A stretch of 64,000 nt of DNA from CAYNRG01 sp047973125 (GTDB lineage: Bacteria > Bacillota_I > Bacilli_A > Erysipelotrichales > Erysipelotrichaceae), in the NCBI GenBank assembly GCA_047973125.1, contig JBKEBK010000022.1, positions 1 to 64,000 on the forward strand, given 5' to 3'. Positions 49,705 to 58,606 of the stretch are shown piece after piece; within the stretch, counting starts at the first letter, position 1; each line of letters opens with the position of its first letter. The position numbers were made by a program, and so were the translations under genes. The notes below the pieces were generated by a model. That model did no database searches. It worked only from the letters and a program-made list of their open reading frames with translations, and had not been told where the DNA came from.

Positions 49705-51186
49705 ATGAAAAAAATTATGCCAATTATTATCTCGGCTATAATAAGTTTTATTATTGTTTTTATTTTTCCTTTGGCATTTGAATTAATGTCAGGAAGTAGT
49801 ATAAAACAAGATGTTATTGAAGTTTTAGATAAGCCTTCTTTAACTGCCAATGTTTATGATGGTGAAAAATTAATTGGAACCTTACAAAGTGTTAGGGTTT
49901 TAAATGATAAATTGAATGAGATATATCAAGACAAATACGCTGAAAAATTTCCAAATTCTTTTTTATCCCTTGGAGGGGATTTATATGTTGTAGAGGAGAT
50001 GTCTTATTCAGTCTTTGAAGATAAAGATGAAGAAATTCTTAACTATATTATTGAGAAAGATGACTTTTTTATCGAGACAAATGCGATTGAATTTTCTAAT
50101 GCTGATGGGGTTTTTGCGGTTCTTTATGTTGAGAGTGTTGAGGAGTATGAAGAGGCACTAAAAACATATATGCTAAATTTTATTAGTGAGGATGCAATGT
50201 ATTTAATTATGAATAATCAAACAACTCCAGAGCTTAGTACCTTTGGTACTAGGGATACTAGTTTTAAAATTTATCAAAACATTACAGTTAAAAGAGCATA
50301 TGCTGATCCTGATGATGTTAAGACCGATTCAAATGAAATTTTAGAATATCTTAAATATGGTGAAGGAGTTGAAAAAGAATATTATACTGTTGTACCATAC
50401 GATATGGTTGATGGTGTTGCAACTAAGGTTGGAAGAGGCTTAACTGCGCAACAAATTGTAAATATAAATAAGGATGTTTTGCAAAGTGTAGATCAGGTTT
50501 TAGTGCCAGGTACTGAGCTTAATATCACATATTTTGTTTCTCCAATTGATGTTGAAGTAATGAAAGAAAAAATTGTTCAGGAAGAAATATTTATTACTGA
50601 ACCATTATTAATCGAGGATGAGTCAATGTATCAGGGAGAATCTGAGATTATGCAAGAGTCAGAGCCAGGTTATGAGAATGTAATGTATAAGGAAACTTGG
50701 ATTAATGGATATCTTGTAAAGGGTGAGAAAGTATCATCTGTTGTTACAACTCAGCCTAAGCAAGAAATTATTAGAGTAGGAAGTAAAGATATTCCAAGTC
50801 GTGGTACTGGTACTTTTAGAATTCCAATTGATAATCCAACAGTAACATGTGGTTGGGGATGTTATCCTGGACATCGTGCTGTTGATTTACAGAATGCTTA
50901 TGAGCGTTATGGCAACATTTATGCATCTGATAGAGGGGTTGTAGAAGTTTCGTCATTTCAAAAAGTTAATGGTTACTACATGGTAATTGATCATGGCAAT
51001 AATTATAAAACTTACTATGGTCACATGAATAAGATGCCTTTCTTTGAGGCTGGAGATATTGTAAATAAGGGTGAAATTATTGGTCAGCTTGGAATGACAG
51101 GAAGAGCAACAGGTCCCCATGTTCATTTCTTTATAACCTATAATGGAGAGAAAAAAGATCCTTGTGATGGATTTATAAGTTGTTAG
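49705..51186 (+). CDS. Membrane-anchored M23 peptidase with a G5-like domain
   Basis: A 493-residue protein with an N-terminal membrane anchor (about 4-27), a long unassigned region, a G5-like segment (about 325-365: YKETWINGYLVKGEKVSSVVTTQPKQEIIRVGSK), and a C-terminal M23 (LytM) domain from about 380. Zinc ligands His390 and Asp394 (GHRAVDLQ) and GPHVHF (His472, His474) are intact, so it is an active-type peptidoglycan endopeptidase. It acts outside the cell on the wall. It lies where walRK-yycHI stand in other Bacillota, between dnaB and the yycJ-like gene. Confidence 0.88.
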   Translation: MKKIMPIIISAIISFIIVFIFPLAFELMSGSSIKQDVIEVLDKPSLTANVYDGEKLIGTLQSVRVLNDKLNEIYQDKYAEKFPNSFLSLGGDLYVVEEMSYSVFEDKDEEILNYIIEKDDFFIETNAIEFSNADGVFAVLYVESVEEYEEALKTYMLNFISEDAMYLIMNNQTTPELSTFGTRDTSFKIYQNITVKRAYADPDDVKTDSNEILEYLKYGEGVEKEYYTVVPYDMVDGVATKVGRGLTAQQIVNINKDVLQSVDQVLVPGTELNITYFVSPIDVEVMKEKIVQEEIFITEPLLIEDESMYQGESEIMQESEPGYENVMYKETWINGYLVKGEKVSSVVTTQPKQEIIRVGSKDIPSRGTGTFRIPIDNPTVTCGWGCYPGHRAVDLQNAYERYGNIYASDRGVVEVSSFQKVNGYYMVIDHGNNYKTYYGHMNKMPFFEAGDIVNKGEIIGQLGMTGRATGPHVHFFITYNGEKKDPCDGFISC

Positions 51187-51187
51187 T

Positions 51188-51982
51188 ATGGAATTTGCAT
51201 TTTTAGGTAGTGGATCTAAGGGGAATTGTTTTGTATTAAAGAGTAAATCTTCTTTAATTGTTATTGATTGTGGTGGTAGTAAAAAAAGTATTGTAGATGG
51301 ATTTAAAAGTTTAGATTTGAATATTGAAAATGTTGATGCCTGTCTTATTACTCATCTTCACCAAGATCACATTTCTCAACTGGGATTATTTGATGAAATT
51401 CCTATTTATTCATCTTGTGATATTAAAGGGTATAATATTAACATTGTTGATTCACTTAGTTCATTTATAATAAATGATGTTGAAATTATGCCGATAGAAT
51501 TAAGCCATGATTGTGATAGGACAATGGGTTTTATTTTATCACATAATAGTGAAAAACTTGTATATATAACGGATACTGGTTATTTAAATGATAAATATAT
51601 ACCATATCTTTATGGTGCGACTTATATCATTTTAGAGAGTAATCATGATGTTGAGATGTTGATGAACTCTAATAGACCACAATTTTTAAAGTCTAGAATT
51701 TATTGTGATAGTGGTCATTTATCAAATGATGACTGTGCTCAAGTTTTAAGTAAGATTGTAACAGTAAATACTAAAGAAATTATCTTAGCGCACTTATCAC
51801 GTGATTGTAATAGTGATGAATTAGCTTTACTTACAAGTATTAATAAATTAAAAAATAATAAGGAATTACTAAGTTCAAATATAATAATAAAAGTAGCTAA
51901 GCAAGATATGATTATAAAAGGAGGTGTAACACATGAAGAAAATCTTATGGATAGTAGTGATAGCTTTATTAATTTGGTGTAG
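51188..51982 (+). CDS. YycJ/WalJ-like metallo-beta-lactamase-fold hydrolase
   Basis: A 264-residue protein with the metal motif THLHQDH (His56, His58, Asp60, His61) and FLGSGSKGNCFVL at the start, as in YycJ. YycJ-like proteins have been linked to DNA repair exonuclease activity and coordination of division with replication. It begins one base after the M23 gene and ends 50 bases inside the htrA-like gene, an unusually long overlap. Start and stop are both clear. Confidence 0.87.
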   Translation: MEFAFLGSGSKGNCFVLKSKSSLIVIDCGGSKKSIVDGFKSLDLNIENVDACLITHLHQDHISQLGLFDEIPIYSSCDIKGYNINIVDSLSSFIINDVEIMPIELSHDCDRTMGFILSHNSEKLVYITDTGYLNDKYIPYLYGATYIILESNHDVEMLMNSNRPQFLKSRIYCDSGHLSNDDCAQVLSKIVTVNTKEIILAHLSRDCNSDELALLTSINKLKNNKELLSSNIIIKVAKQDMIIKGGVTHEENLMDSSDSFINLV

Positions 51983-53006
51983 TTTTCTTACCTTTGAGTT
52001 AAATAGATTTAAGTCAAGTAGTTTACAGACTAATGCTTTTGATAATATTAATTATTATACATTAAATGGTTACACTAGTGATCTAACTGAAGTTATTAGT
52101 AAGACACTTCCTAAGGTGGTAAGTGTAGTTGCGATTAACTATGACTGGGATGAGAGTGTTGGCAGTGGTGTTATTGTTGATGTCGAAGATAATAATGTCT
52201 TTATTGCGACTAATTATCATATCATTGAAAACTGTGATGAAGTAAAAATTGTTTTTGATAATTTACAAGAAAAAGTTGGGGAAGTTGTTGGTTTTGATAA
52301 TATTAGTGATGTAGCTTTAATTAAGGTTGAAACTGACTTTAAAGTTGAACCATTTAATATTGGAAATTCTAGTATTTTAAAAACTGGAGAGTATGTCATA
52401 GGAGTTGGTACGCCATTTCATAAAAACTTTTCAGGAAGTGCAAGCTTTGGAATAGTATCTGGTAATGATCGTAGTTTCTTAACAGATAGAGACAGTGATG
52501 GAAATTTAGATTCAGAGTTATTATTTATTCAAACAGATGCATCTATTAATCCTGGTAATAGTGGTGGTGCTCTTGTTAATCTTGCTGGTGATTTAGTAGG
52601 GATGACGACAATGAGGGTTTCTGATATTGGTTATGAATCAATGAATTTTGCTCTTAGTTCAAATGAGTTAATGCCAATTATTGAAGAGTTAAAGGAAAAC
52701 TCAAAAGTTTCTAAATATATCTTTGGCGTACAGTCAACAAATATCAGCGAATTTAATAATTATCAAAAAAGTTTTAATAAAATTGCACTAGATGTTATTG
52801 ATGGAGTCTTTGTTAGTGCTGTATTTAATGAGAGTCCTGCTAAAGAAATGGGAATAATGAGTGGTGATATTATTAAAAGCATTAATGGAGTTGAGATAAA
52901 AACTGTTGATGATTTAAGAAAAGTTTTATATGGAGAATCAAGTGTTGTTGATATTGTAATTATGCGTGAACTTAAAGAAATTAATATTCATGGAGAGCTT
53001 AAGTGA
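51933..53006 (+). CDS. HtrA-like membrane serine protease
   Basis: A 357-residue trypsin-like protease with an N-terminal membrane anchor (about 4-22) and one C-terminal PDZ domain (about 270-355: GVFVSAVFNESPAKEMGIMSGDIIKSING). The catalytic triad is His96 (TNYHII), Asp126 (SDVALIKV) and Ser210 (NPGNSGGAL). It degrades or refolds damaged exported proteins. The ATG behind AAAGGAGGTGTAACAC lies within the preceding gene. The yycJ-htrA-rlmH order is conserved in Bacillota. Confidence 0.93.
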   Translation: MKKILWIVVIALLIWCSFLTFELNRFKSSSLQTNAFDNINYYTLNGYTSDLTEVISKTLPKVVSVVAINYDWDESVGSGVIVDVEDNNVFIATNYHIIENCDEVKIVFDNLQEKVGEVVGFDNISDVALIKVETDFKVEPFNIGNSSILKTGEYVIGVGTPFHKNFSGSASFGIVSGNDRSFLTDRDSDGNLDSELLFIQTDASINPGNSGGALVNLAGDLVGMTTMRVSDIGYESMNFALSSNELMPIIEELKENSKVSKYIFGVQSTNISEFNNYQKSFNKIALDVIDGVFVSAVFNESPAKEMGIMSGDIIKSINGVEIKTVDDLRKVLYGESSVVDIVIMRELKEINIHGELK

Positions 53007-53479
53007 TTAAAATTGTTGCAGTTGGAAAATTAAAAGAGAAGTATTTGCATGATGCAATAAAAGAGTATAGTAAAAGAATAAGTGCATATTCAAAATTAGA
53101 AATTATTGAAGTAATGGATGAATCTATTGGTGCTAAGGCAAGTGATAGTGAAATTGAAAAGATTAAAAAAGAAGAGGGAAGTAAAATTCTTTCAAAGATT
53201 TCAGATGATGATTTTGTAATTGTTCTTGATTTAAATGGTAAATCATTATCTTCAATAGAATTGAGTGAAGTTGTTGATGAAGTATTTACCTATAGAACTG
53301 ATAAGATTTCTTTTGTAATTGGAGGATCATTGGGGTTTTCGCAAGAGGTTATCAATCGTTCTAACTTACGTTGGAAATTATCTGATTGTACTTTTCCTCA
53401 TCAAATTGTTCGTGTTTTGTTGGTGGAACAGATATATCGTGTATTTAAAATTATGAAAAATGAAAATTATCATAAGTAA
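53003..53479 (+). CDS. rlmH: 23S rRNA pseudouridine-1915 N3-methyltransferase
   Basis: RlmH methylates pseudouridine 1915 in helix 69 of 23S rRNA on assembled ribosomes. The 158-residue SPOUT protein begins IKIVAVGKLKEKYLHDAIKEYSKRI and has FVIGGSLGFSQEV and the C-terminal knot LSDCTFPHQIVRVLLVEQIYR. It starts with GTG overlapping the previous stop (GTGA). Length is the family norm. Confidence 0.95.
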   Translation: MIKIVAVGKLKEKYLHDAIKEYSKRISAYSKLEIIEVMDESIGAKASDSEIEKIKKEEGSKILSKISDDDFVIVLDLNGKSLSSIELSEVVDEVFTYRTDKISFVIGGSLGFSQEVINRSNLRWKLSDCTFPHQIVRVLLVEQIYRVFKIMKNENYHK

Positions 53480-53484
53480 TTTCC

Positions 53485-53513
53485 TTGTAAATTTTAAATC
53501 TTTAGGGTAAAAT
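53485..53513 (+). promoter_or_regulatory. Promoter of ptsH
   Basis: TTGTAA (53485-53490), 17 bases, TAAAAT (53508-53513), 30 bases before the start. Confidence 0.55.
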
Positions 53514-53543
53514 ATAGTAAGTAAAGTTTAGGAGGAATATTTT

Positions 53544-53810
53544 ATGAAACAAATGACAGTATCAGTTGTTGATCCAGTTGGTTTACACGCTCGTCCTGCT
53601 ACAGTGGCAGTTAATGCAGCTAGTAAATTTAGAAGTGAAGTAAGTGTTGAATATAAAGGACGTACAGTTAACATGAAATCAATCATGGGTGTAATGTCTT
53701 TAGGAATACCTACTCAATCTGAAATCATTATCACCTGTGATGGTGATGATGAAGAAGCTGCAATTAAGACAATTGAAGATGTACTTCGTTCTCAAAAAGT
53801 AATTGGTTAA
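53544..53810 (+). CDS. ptsH: Phosphocarrier protein HPr
   Basis: HPr passes phosphate from enzyme I to the sugar-specific PTS enzymes. The 88-residue product has GLHARPAT with His15 (and Arg17) and MKSIMGVMSLGI with Ser46, the site of HPr kinase, whose phosphorylated form acts with CcpA. The gene stands alone with its own promoter and terminator; ptsI is not next to it, unlike the usual ptsHI pair. The RBS GGAGGAATATTTT is strong. Confidence 0.96.
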   Translation: MKQMTVSVVDPVGLHARPATVAVNAASKFRSEVSVEYKGRTVNMKSIMGVMSLGIPTQSEIIITCDGDDEEAAIKTIEDVLRSQKVIG

Positions 53811-53814
53811 AAAC

Positions 53815-53844
53815 AAAAAACTATTAGTTAAAATAGTTTTTTTT
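53815..53844 (+). terminator. Terminator of ptsH
   Basis: AAAAAACTATT (53815-53825), loop AGTTAA, AATAGTTTTTT (53832-53842), more T. Confidence 0.85.
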
Positions 53845-53863
53845 TATATTATTTTATAATATA

Positions 53864-53872
53864 TGATAAAAT
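53864..53872 (+). promoter_or_regulatory. Extended -10 promoter of the phosphohexomutase gene
   Basis: TGA-TAAAAT, 20 bases before the start codon, with no clear -35. Confidence 0.4.
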
Positions 53873-53891
53873 AGTTAAAAGGAGAAATAAA

Positions 53892-55586
53892 ATGGAAAAT
53901 TTTAAGAAAAACTTTGATAGATGGTATACTAATCCAAATTTAGATCCAGAATTAAAAATTGAAATGGAAAATATGAGTATAGAAGAGAGAAATGATGCTT
54001 TCTATACAAATATTGCTTTTGGAACAGCTGGAATGAGAGGAAAATTAGGTGCTGGAACAAATCGTTTAAATATCCACACTATTCGTAAGGCTAATCTAGG
54101 TTTTACAAGATATATTAGAGCTAATGGTACAGATGCAATGGCACGTGGTGTTGTTATTGCATATGATAATCGTCATAAGTCAAAAGAGTTTGCTTTAGAT
54201 TGTGCAAGGATGTTTGCGAATAATGGTATAAAAAGTTTTATTTTTTCAGAATTAAGACCTACTCCTGAGCTTTCTTTTACCCTTAGAGAATTGGGTTGTT
54301 TTGGTGGGATTGTCATAACAGCTTCACATAATCCTAAGGAGTACAATGGTTATAAATTATATGATGAGCATGGTGGACAACTTATTCCAAGTGTTGCTGC
54401 AAAGGTTATAGCTGAGGTTGATAAAATTGAGGATGAGCTAGAGATTTGTGTTAGTGATGCTGATGATGAACAAATTATTTTCTTAGGTAAAGATATTGAT
54501 CGCCTATATTTTAATAGTATTAAGACTATTCAATTTCATCCTGATCAAAAAAAGGACATTAAAATTGTTTTTTCTCCTCAACATGGTACCAGTGTAATGG
54601 CTGTTCCTTATATTTTTGAGGAGTGTGGCTATAATACTATTTTAGTTGAATCTCAATGTAGTGTTGATCCGGATTTCTCAAATACTATAACTCCAAACCC
54701 TGAAGATCCAAAAGCTTATATAGAAGCTATAAAGTTAGCAGAGAAAAATAATGCAGATTTAATATTAGTTTGTGATCCTGATGCTGATAGAATGGGTGTT
54801 GGCATAAGGCACAATGGTAAGTATGAACTGCTTACTGGAAATCAATCAGGGGCCCTTTTATTAGAATATATCCTTTCTCAAAGAAAATTAAATGATAATC
54901 TTCCTAAAAATGGTGTGGTCTTTAATACCGTAGTAACTGGAGATTTAGGTGAGAAGATTTGTGATTATTACCAGGTTGAACTAAGAAAAACCTTAACAGG
55001 ATTTAAATTTATTGGTGAGAAAATTGTTGAAATAAATAAAGATCATAGTAAAGAGTATCTTTTTGGATATGAAGAAAGTTATGGTTCTCTAATTTCTCCA
55101 TTTGCAAGAGATAAAGATGCTCAACAGGCTTGTCTTATGTTAGCTGAGGCTTGTGCTTATTATAAAAATCAAAATAAAAGCCTATATGATGTCCTTTTTG
55201 AATTGTATGAGCTTCATGGGTTTTATGAAGAAAGTCAATTTGCGATTACTTTAGATGGTGAAAAAGGGGCTTTAAGAATTAAGGAAATTCTTGATGACTT
55301 AAGAAAAAATCCAATTACTAGTATTAATAATAGTGAGGTAGTAGTAAGAGAAGATTACTTAAGTTTAAAGTGTTATAAGGATGGCAAAGAAAGTGATTTA
55401 AAAGGTTTTACATCTTCAAATGTTTTAAAGTATATTTTAGCAGATGGATCATGGGTTGCTATTAGGCCAAGTGGTACTGAGCCAAAATGTAAGTTTTACT
55501 TCTGTACAAGGGCTAAAAATGCAGAGCTTGCTGCTGCCAACACTTTAGCAATGCAAAATGATATCAAAAAAATAACTAAAATATAG
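53892..55586 (+). CDS. Phosphoglucomutase/phosphomannomutase family enzyme
   Basis: A 564-residue alpha-D-phosphohexomutase of the long PgcA type. It has FGTAGMRG at the start, the phospho-serine loop TASHNPKEYNGYK (Ser145), the metal loop DPDADRMGVGI, the sugar loop GYEESYGSL, and the phosphate-binding RPSGTEPKCKFY near the C-terminus. It interconverts glucose-1- and glucose-6-phosphate, supplying UDP-glucose for glycolipids and wall polymers. A role on mannose or ribose phosphates is possible in this family. Confidence 0.92.
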   Translation: MENFKKNFDRWYTNPNLDPELKIEMENMSIEERNDAFYTNIAFGTAGMRGKLGAGTNRLNIHTIRKANLGFTRYIRANGTDAMARGVVIAYDNRHKSKEFALDCARMFANNGIKSFIFSELRPTPELSFTLRELGCFGGIVITASHNPKEYNGYKLYDEHGGQLIPSVAAKVIAEVDKIEDELEICVSDADDEQIIFLGKDIDRLYFNSIKTIQFHPDQKKDIKIVFSPQHGTSVMAVPYIFEECGYNTILVESQCSVDPDFSNTITPNPEDPKAYIEAIKLAEKNNADLILVCDPDADRMGVGIRHNGKYELLTGNQSGALLLEYILSQRKLNDNLPKNGVVFNTVVTGDLGEKICDYYQVELRKTLTGFKFIGEKIVEINKDHSKEYLFGYEESYGSLISPFARDKDAQQACLMLAEACAYYKNQNKSLYDVLFELYELHGFYEESQFAITLDGEKGALRIKEILDDLRKNPITSINNSEVVVREDYLSLKCYKDGKESDLKGFTSSNVLKYILADGSWVAIRPSGTEPKCKFYFCTRAKNAELAAANTLAMQNDIKKITKI

Positions 55587-55605
55587 TGTTAGAAAGAGGA
55601 TGAAA

Positions 55606-57354
55606 ATGAAAAAGATTTTAATATTGATTTTGAGTGCATTTTTACTAATTGGTTGTAGTACTAGTAAAAAAAATACTGATGAAAATACAGATAAAACAAC
55701 AGATACAGCTGGTACAAAAGAAGCAAATGATGCCATGGTTAAGTTTATGGATGAAGAGTTTGCTAATTTGATGGCTTCTGATTTTACTAACTATCATTTT
55801 ACTTTAAAAGATGCTTCTAAATATGGTATTGAAAAGCCTGAAGTATCTTGGGGAGAATTTAATATTGAAGTATTTGAAGAGTATGAAAAAGAGCTTGAAG
55901 CATCACTATCAGCACTTGATGAAATTGATTATGATAATTTATCAAAAAAGAATCAAAATAACTATGATATTATTAAAAGAAGTTATTTAGATACAATAGA
56001 ATTAAATAAATATCCTTATAATCCATTTTATTTTTCTGCATATACTGGTGTTCAACAAGACATTCTTACAGTTTTAACTGAATGGAAATTTTATGATGAA
56101 GAAGATGTTGAGGATTACTTGGTATTAATAGAGGATCTTCCAAGATATTTTAATGAAATAATTGAATTTTCAAAAATACAAATTGAAAAGGGTTATTGGA
56201 TGCCTAAGGAAATTATTCAATTATCACTTGATTCAATTGAAAAATTTACATCTAAAGTTGAAGATAATGCTTTAATTGTGATCTTCAATAAAAAAATTGA
56301 AGAATTAAATCTTAATAATCAAGAGGATTACAAGAGTAGAAATAATGAAATAGTAATTAATAAGGTATTAAATTCATATACAGATGTTTATAAATTTTTA
56401 GAAGAGAATAAAGATGTTTATAAAGGTACTGGACAAACTGCTACTCAAATTTCAGGAAAAGAATATTACGAGGCTCTTTTAAAAGAGAAGACCAGTTCAA
56501 ATTATACTCCAAATGAAACTTTAGAGTTTTTAACAGAATATTATGAAGGTTTAATTACAGAGTTAATTTCGGTTTATAGCGTTTTTGAGGAATATTCACA
56601 GTATGATGAAGAACATCCAGATCCAAATGAAGTATTAAGTACCCTTGAAGAGAAACTTTTAAAAGATTATCCGCAGGGTCCAAAGGTTAATTATGAAATA
56701 TCTTATTTAGATAAGAGTATTGCGAATGACTCAATTGTTGCATATTATTTAATACCACCTGTTGATGATGTTAGTGATAATGTTATTAGATTAAATGCTG
56801 ATAATTCATCAACTTATATTAACTTTATTAATACCCTTGCTCATGAGGGCTTCCCAGGCCACTTATATCAAAGAACATACTCTACTACTCAAGATGTTCA
56901 TCCATTAATGTTACAACAAAGTTTTATTGGCTTTAGTGAAGGTTGGGCAATGATGGCTGGTGAGAGTGGTATTAGATACTTTAGTGATACATATCCTAAT
57001 GAAGAATTTACAGATGTAGCAATTTTAGAGAATAAACTTAGTTATATTCAAAGTGCAATCTTTGATATTGCGATTAACTATCAATCACAGACTTTAGAAG
57101 AGTTTGCTGCTTCTATCGGTCTTGGTGTTGAAGAGGTAAAAGATATATATTATCAAACAATCGCCAATCAAGGTCAAATTTTACCGTATGCAGTGGGTTA
57201 TATGACATTCGATTTAATGGAAAAAGAAACAGCTGAAACCTTAAAGGATAAATTTGATATTGTTGATTATCATAAAATGATTTTAGATGGTGGAATAAGA
57301 CCATTTGAATTTGTTCAAAAGGATGTTGATGAATATGTTGAAGAAAATAATTAG
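55606..57354 (+). CDS. DUF885-family lipoprotein, probable metallopeptidase
   Basis: A 582-residue lipoprotein: signal peptide with lipobox LLIGC (Cys17), a Thr/Lys-rich spacer, and a DUF885 domain over the rest. The metal motif AHEGFPGH (near 413) is followed by GFSEGWAMMAGESG, which supplies the third ligand Glu, as in helical zincin-like peptidases. Substrate is unknown. The second ATG (55606) is preferred, since GAGG then lies at a normal distance. It overlaps the next gene by 26 bases. Confidence 0.82.
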   Translation: MKKILILILSAFLLIGCSTSKKNTDENTDKTTDTAGTKEANDAMVKFMDEEFANLMASDFTNYHFTLKDASKYGIEKPEVSWGEFNIEVFEEYEKELEASLSALDEIDYDNLSKKNQNNYDIIKRSYLDTIELNKYPYNPFYFSAYTGVQQDILTVLTEWKFYDEEDVEDYLVLIEDLPRYFNEIIEFSKIQIEKGYWMPKEIIQLSLDSIEKFTSKVEDNALIVIFNKKIEELNLNNQEDYKSRNNEIVINKVLNSYTDVYKFLEENKDVYKGTGQTATQISGKEYYEALLKEKTSSNYTPNETLEFLTEYYEGLITELISVYSVFEEYSQYDEEHPDPNEVLSTLEEKLLKDYPQGPKVNYEISYLDKSIANDSIVAYYLIPPVDDVSDNVIRLNADNSSTYINFINTLAHEGFPGHLYQRTYSTTQDVHPLMLQQSFIGFSEGWAMMAGESGIRYFSDTYPNEEFTDVAILENKLSYIQSAIFDIAINYQSQTLEEFAASIGLGVEEVKDIYYQTIANQGQILPYAVGYMTFDLMEKETAETLKDKFDIVDYHKMILDGGIRPFEFVQKDVDEYVEENN

Positions 57355-58603
57355 CATTCTACTTATACTTTTATGTGTTGGATGTACATCTAATAAAGAA
57401 GAGTCTAGTCTTACAAAAGATGAGGTTATAATGATTGTTAAGGAGTCACTATTAAATAGTGACTTTAAACAGCTATATAGTGTTGTTAATGAAGAGTTAG
57501 CAGAAAGGCTAAAAGCTGATTTATTTGATGAAGAGTGGAGTAATACTTTAGATAATGAAGAGGTTGAGAGTGTTGAGTATCATCTTGTTGATGATAGTGT
57601 ATACTTCATTTACAATCGAAAGATAAATGATATTGTTGTAAGAATTGATTATAAAGATAATATGGTAAGTGAGCTAATAAGCTTTACTCAAGCTGATGAA
57701 ATAATGGATATATCAAATGATATCTTCTATGAAGAAAGTATCATGGTAGGAAAAGATCCAAAGCTTAAGGGTAAGCTTACTCTTCCAAAAAATGTAGAGA
57801 ATCCTCCAGTTGTATTGTTGATTGCAGGGAGTGGTCCCAGCAACTTAAATGAGGAGGTATATGCACTAAAACCTTTTGAAGATATAGCTTTTTCTCTGGC
57901 AGAAAATGGTATTGCAAGTGTTCGTTATGATAAGCGCTACTATGACTATCCTTGGCATAAAATATCACTTGCATGGGAATACCTTTTAGATGTAGAAAGT
58001 ATTATTGAACAAATTCAAGAGTATCCAGTAGATCCATCAAGATTATTTCTTTTAGGGCATAGCCAAGGTGGTATGCTTGTTGCAAAAATGGCTCATGATA
58101 GTGCTTATGATATTGCCGGAATTATTGCTTTATCATCTACTCCTAGAGGTCTTGAAGAAGTTTCAAGGGACCAAATTAAAAATGAATATTTAAAAAGTGG
58201 ATTAAAAGAAGATACAATTGAAGTATTAATGAAGGGTGTAAATGATCAAATTGAAAAGATTCAAAACATATCAAATGAATGTAGTGAAGAGCTACTTTTA
58301 GGTCTTCCTTCTTGTTACTGGAAAGAGATGAATGAGTCTAATGTTAAGTATTATTTAGATGATCTAAAGCAAGATTTTCTAATTTTAAATGGTAAAAAGG
58401 ATTTTCAAGTTAGTATTGAAAACGACTTCTCACAATGGGAAAGCTTAGCTTTAAAATACCCTAATTTAGAACTAAAGGCATATGATGAATTAAATCATAT
58501 GATGAGCAAGAGTGATGGTTTAGATATTGAAGATTATAAAATGGCTAAAAAAGTTGATGAAGAAGTAATAAATGATATTGTAAATTGGATTAATGAAAGG
58601 TAA
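57329..58603 (+). CDS. Alpha/beta-hydrolase lipoprotein with a DUF3887-like N-terminal domain
   Basis: A 424-residue lipoprotein: lipobox LLCVGC, then a cystatin-like DUF3887-type region (about 25-115: DFKQLYSVVNEELAERLK), then a serine hydrolase with LLIAGSGPSNLN (oxyanion region), the nucleophile GHSQGG (near 243-248), Asp in NGKKDFQV and His in LNHMM. Acts outside the membrane as an esterase or peptidase of unknown substrate. The start at 57329 uses AAAAGG; two other ATGs lie within 12 bases. Confidence 0.82.
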   Translation: MNMLKKIISILLILLCVGCTSNKEESSLTKDEVIMIVKESLLNSDFKQLYSVVNEELAERLKADLFDEEWSNTLDNEEVESVEYHLVDDSVYFIYNRKINDIVVRIDYKDNMVSELISFTQADEIMDISNDIFYEESIMVGKDPKLKGKLTLPKNVENPPVVLLIAGSGPSNLNEEVYALKPFEDIAFSLAENGIASVRYDKRYYDYPWHKISLAWEYLLDVESIIEQIQEYPVDPSRLFLLGHSQGGMLVAKMAHDSAYDIAGIIALSSTPRGLEEVSRDQIKNEYLKSGLKEDTIEVLMKGVNDQIEKIQNISNECSEELLLGLPSCYWKEMNESNVKYYLDDLKQDFLILNGKKDFQVSIENDFSQWESLALKYPNLELKAYDELNHMMSKSDGLDIEDYKMAKKVDEEVINDIVNWINER

Positions 58604-58606
58604 AAA

